A stretch of 40,936 nt of DNA. Origin: Bacillota bacterium (GTDB taxonomy: Bacteria; Bacillota; Clostridia; Oscillospirales; Acutalibacteraceae). Shown one piece after another: positions 39,328-40,936 of the stretch. The stretch covers positions 1 through 40,936 of the forward strand of contig JAEZFF010000117.1 of the NCBI GenBank assembly GCA_023417635.1. The letters are read 5' to 3'. Each line of letters starts with the position of its first letter. Positions within the stretch are counted from its first letter, which is position 1. Under the pieces are notes generated by a model that was not told the origin of the DNA, made no database searches, and saw only the letters and a list, made by a program, of their open reading frames with translations. Made by a program: the position numbers and the translations under genes.

Positions 39328-40635
39328 ATGGCTTTTGGAGGCGGGACTTTTACGTCCCAGAATAAAATCCTTCCCGGCGCGTATATCAACTTTATTTCTG
39401 CGCAGCGTGCGTCGGCGGCCCTGTCCGACCGCGGCATTGTTGCGATGCCCTTAGAACTGAGCTGGGGTACGGAAAGCGGAGTTATAACGGTTACCTCACA
39501 GGACTTTTTGGAAAACAGCAAGAAAATATTCGGCTATGGATATACAGATGACCACATCAAACCGCTGCGCGAGATTTTCAAAAATGCGCGGATGCTGTAT
39601 GCCTATCGTCTCGGGACAGCCACGAAAGCAGCCAACGATTACGGTACAGCAAAGTATGGGGGAACCCGCGGCAACGACATTCAGACGGTAATAGCAACCA
39701 ACGTGGATGACGCTTCAAAATTTGATGTTGTGACTTTGCTTGACGGCAAATCGGTCGATACGCAGACGGTTGACAGAGCAGCGGCTCTGAAGCCGAATGA
39801 TTTTGTCGATTTCAAGAGCACCGCCACGCTGAAAGCAACGGCGGGTACGCCGATGACCGGCGGGGCAGATGCTGAGGTAACCGGCGACGATTATCAGGCC
39901 GTGCTTAATGCATTGGAGCCTTATGCTTTCCATGCTCTTGGCTGCCCCACCAAAGACGAAAAGGTTGAGTCACTGTTTACCGCATTTACAAAACGGATGC
40001 GGGACGAAGTGGGTGCAAAATTCCAGACAGTGCTTTACCGGGCAAAAGAAGCTGACTATGAAGGCATTATCTCCGTTGACAATGCGTGCACAGGCAACGG
40101 AGAGCCGGAATACGGCCTTGTATATTGGCTGACCGGCGCAGAAGCAGGGTGTGCAGTGAACAAATCCTGCGGCAATAAAAAGTATGACGGCGAATACACC
40201 GTCAAAGCGGATTATACGCAGCTGCAGCTGGAACAGGGACTGAAATCCGGGAAGCTGATGTTCCACAGTGTGGACGGTGAGGCGCATATCCTTTCGGATG
40301 TCAACACGTTTATCAACTTCATGCCGGATAAAAATGAAGATTTCAGCTTTAACCAGGTAATCCGCGTGCTTGACCAGATTGCCAATGATACGGCGACGCT
40401 GTTCAATAAGCGCTATCTCGACAAAGTGCAGAATGACAAATCCGGCCGCGTCAGTTTTTGGTCTGACCTTGTAAAGCTGCACGAGGAGCTTCAGCAGCTG
40501 CGTGCCATTGAAGATTTTGACAGCAAAGATATTGAAGTCGGCGCCGGAGAAGCAAAAAATGCCGTGTCTGTGTCAGAATCGGTCAAGCCTGTGTGCGCGA
40601 TGGAAAAACTCTATATGAGCGTCGTTGTGGAATAA
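39328..40635 (+). CDS. Contractile tail sheath protein (XkdK/YqbK-like)
   Basis: 435 residues. The start FGGGTFTSQNKILPGAYINF and the segments GYGYTDDHIKPLREIFKNAR, AYRLGTATKA, NYDGEYTV-like strands and the C-terminal sheath core (YKRYLDKVQNDK type: NKRYLDKVQND, FWSDLVKLHEELQQLRAIED) mark a myovirus-type sheath. It polymerises around the tail tube and contracts on infection. It begins 1 bp after the YqzN-like gene and is followed by the tube gene. Confidence 0.93.
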   Translation: MAFGGGTFTSQNKILPGAYINFISAQRASAALSDRGIVAMPLELSWGTESGVITVTSQDFLENSKKIFGYGYTDDHIKPLREIFKNARMLYAYRLGTATKAANDYGTAKYGGTRGNDIQTVIATNVDDASKFDVVTLLDGKSVDTQTVDRAAALKPNDFVDFKSTATLKATAGTPMTGGADAEVTGDDYQAVLNALEPYAFHALGCPTKDEKVESLFTAFTKRMRDEVGAKFQTVLYRAKEADYEGIISVDNACTGNGEPEYGLVYWLTGAEAGCAVNKSCGNKKYDGEYTVKADYTQLQLEQGLKSGKLMFHSVDGEAHILSDVNTFINFMPDKNEDFSFNQVIRVLDQIANDTATLFNKRYLDKVQNDKSGRVSFWSDLVKLHEELQQLRAIEDFDSKDIEVGAGEAKNAVSVSESVKPVCAMEKLYMSVVVE

Positions 40636-40649
40636 GGAGATGAAAAGGA

Positions 40650-40936
40650 ATGCCTAAAATTACAATGTCGCCGGGCGATGTCATTTCCGCTTCAGAAGCC
40701 GAATGCTATGCCACCATCAGTGGCAACCGCTACAACGTGATAAACGCGGTAAGCCTCGAAGCTAAAATGGAAAAGAAGAAAAAGGAAGTGCCAATTCTCG
40801 GCCGGGTGGCAAACGGCAACAAAACTACCGGTGCCAAATTGACCGGAAAGATGACGGTGCACTATGTATCTTCCATTATGCGTCGGATCGCAATCGACTA
40901 CCTCCATACCGGGAAAGACACCTACTTTGAAATTCA
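40650..40936 (+). CDS. Tail tube protein (XkdM/YqbM-like), 3' partial
   Basis: Open from the ATG at 40650 (AAGGAGATG upstream) to the window end, 95 codons. PKITMSPGDVISASEAECYA, EKKKKEVPILGRV and KTTGAKLTGKMTVHYVSSIM match the tube proteins of PBSX-type contractile tails. The sheath-tube order is standard. The rest of the gene and the tail, lysis and attR regions lie beyond the window. Confidence 0.88.
   Translation, partial: MPKITMSPGDVISASEAECYATISGNRYNVINAVSLEAKMEKKKKEVPILGRVANGNKTTGAKLTGKMTVHYVSSIMRRIAIDYLHTGKDTYFEI

Overview
The window looks like chromosome of a mid-G+C anaerobic Firmicute, most likely a clostridium of the Ruminococcaceae/Oscillospiraceae type. This is inferred from Gram-positive AGGAGG-type ribosome binding sites, the MntR/NRAMP pair, a LytTR/LiaF-like pair, a clostridial 2-enoate-reductase-type flavoenzyme, a Cse60-like small protein and a PBSX/skin-like prophage. 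The species cannot be named from the sequence alone.

Positions 1-8.9 kb are ordinary chromosome. They hold the end of a chemotaxis receptor, a candidate structured RNA, divergent mntR and mntH with a palindromic operator candidate between them, a translationally coupled LytTR regulator and LiaF-like membrane protein, a membrane-bound GGDEF protein, an Old-Yellow-Enzyme-type 2-enoate reductase and an alpha/beta hydrolase.

Positions 8.9-13.65 kb are an A+T-rich accessory strip in which every recognisable gene is on the minus strand: ACT domain, VOC, NTF2-like, Cse60-like and BCCT transporter. A 114-bp repeat carrying a terminator and a 69-bp repeat carrying a promoter each occur twice, so different cargo genes sit between the same flanks. 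Fragments shaped like tRNA 3' ends occur repeatedly here, and the last one abuts the prophage.

Positions 13.65 kb to the window end are a prophage that runs off the right edge. It begins with a probable attL (a truncated tRNA 3' end) and a leftward lysogeny block: integrase, small membrane protein, ImmA-like peptidase and CI-like repressor. Two candidate plus-strand small RNAs lie inside this block. Rightward from the CI/Cro switch come Cro, an antirepressor, a tightly overlapping early operon (SMC/SbcC-like ATPase, RecT, metallo-beta-lactamase-fold protein, DnaD-like initiator containing an origin-like repeat cluster, DnaC-like loader, RusA) and an ArpU-like late activator that carries an in-frame amber codon. 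A Cas2-like gene lies on the opposite strand.

Between the activator and the packaging genes sits a 2.6-kb A+T-rich cassette of three co-directional genes: an unrecognised protein, a four-helix membrane protein and an NA37/YejK-type nucleoid-associated protein. It has its own candidate promoter and terminator. It is the best candidate in the window for an undescribed system, plausibly phage-borne defence.

The late region follows the PBSX/skin order: small and large terminase, SPP1-type portal, MuF-type minor head protein with a toxin-like C-terminus and a small overlapping gene (possible immunity), scaffold, capsid, connectors, tail terminator, contractile tail sheath and the start of the tail tube gene. 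The head genes are siphovirus SPP1-like and the tail is contractile.
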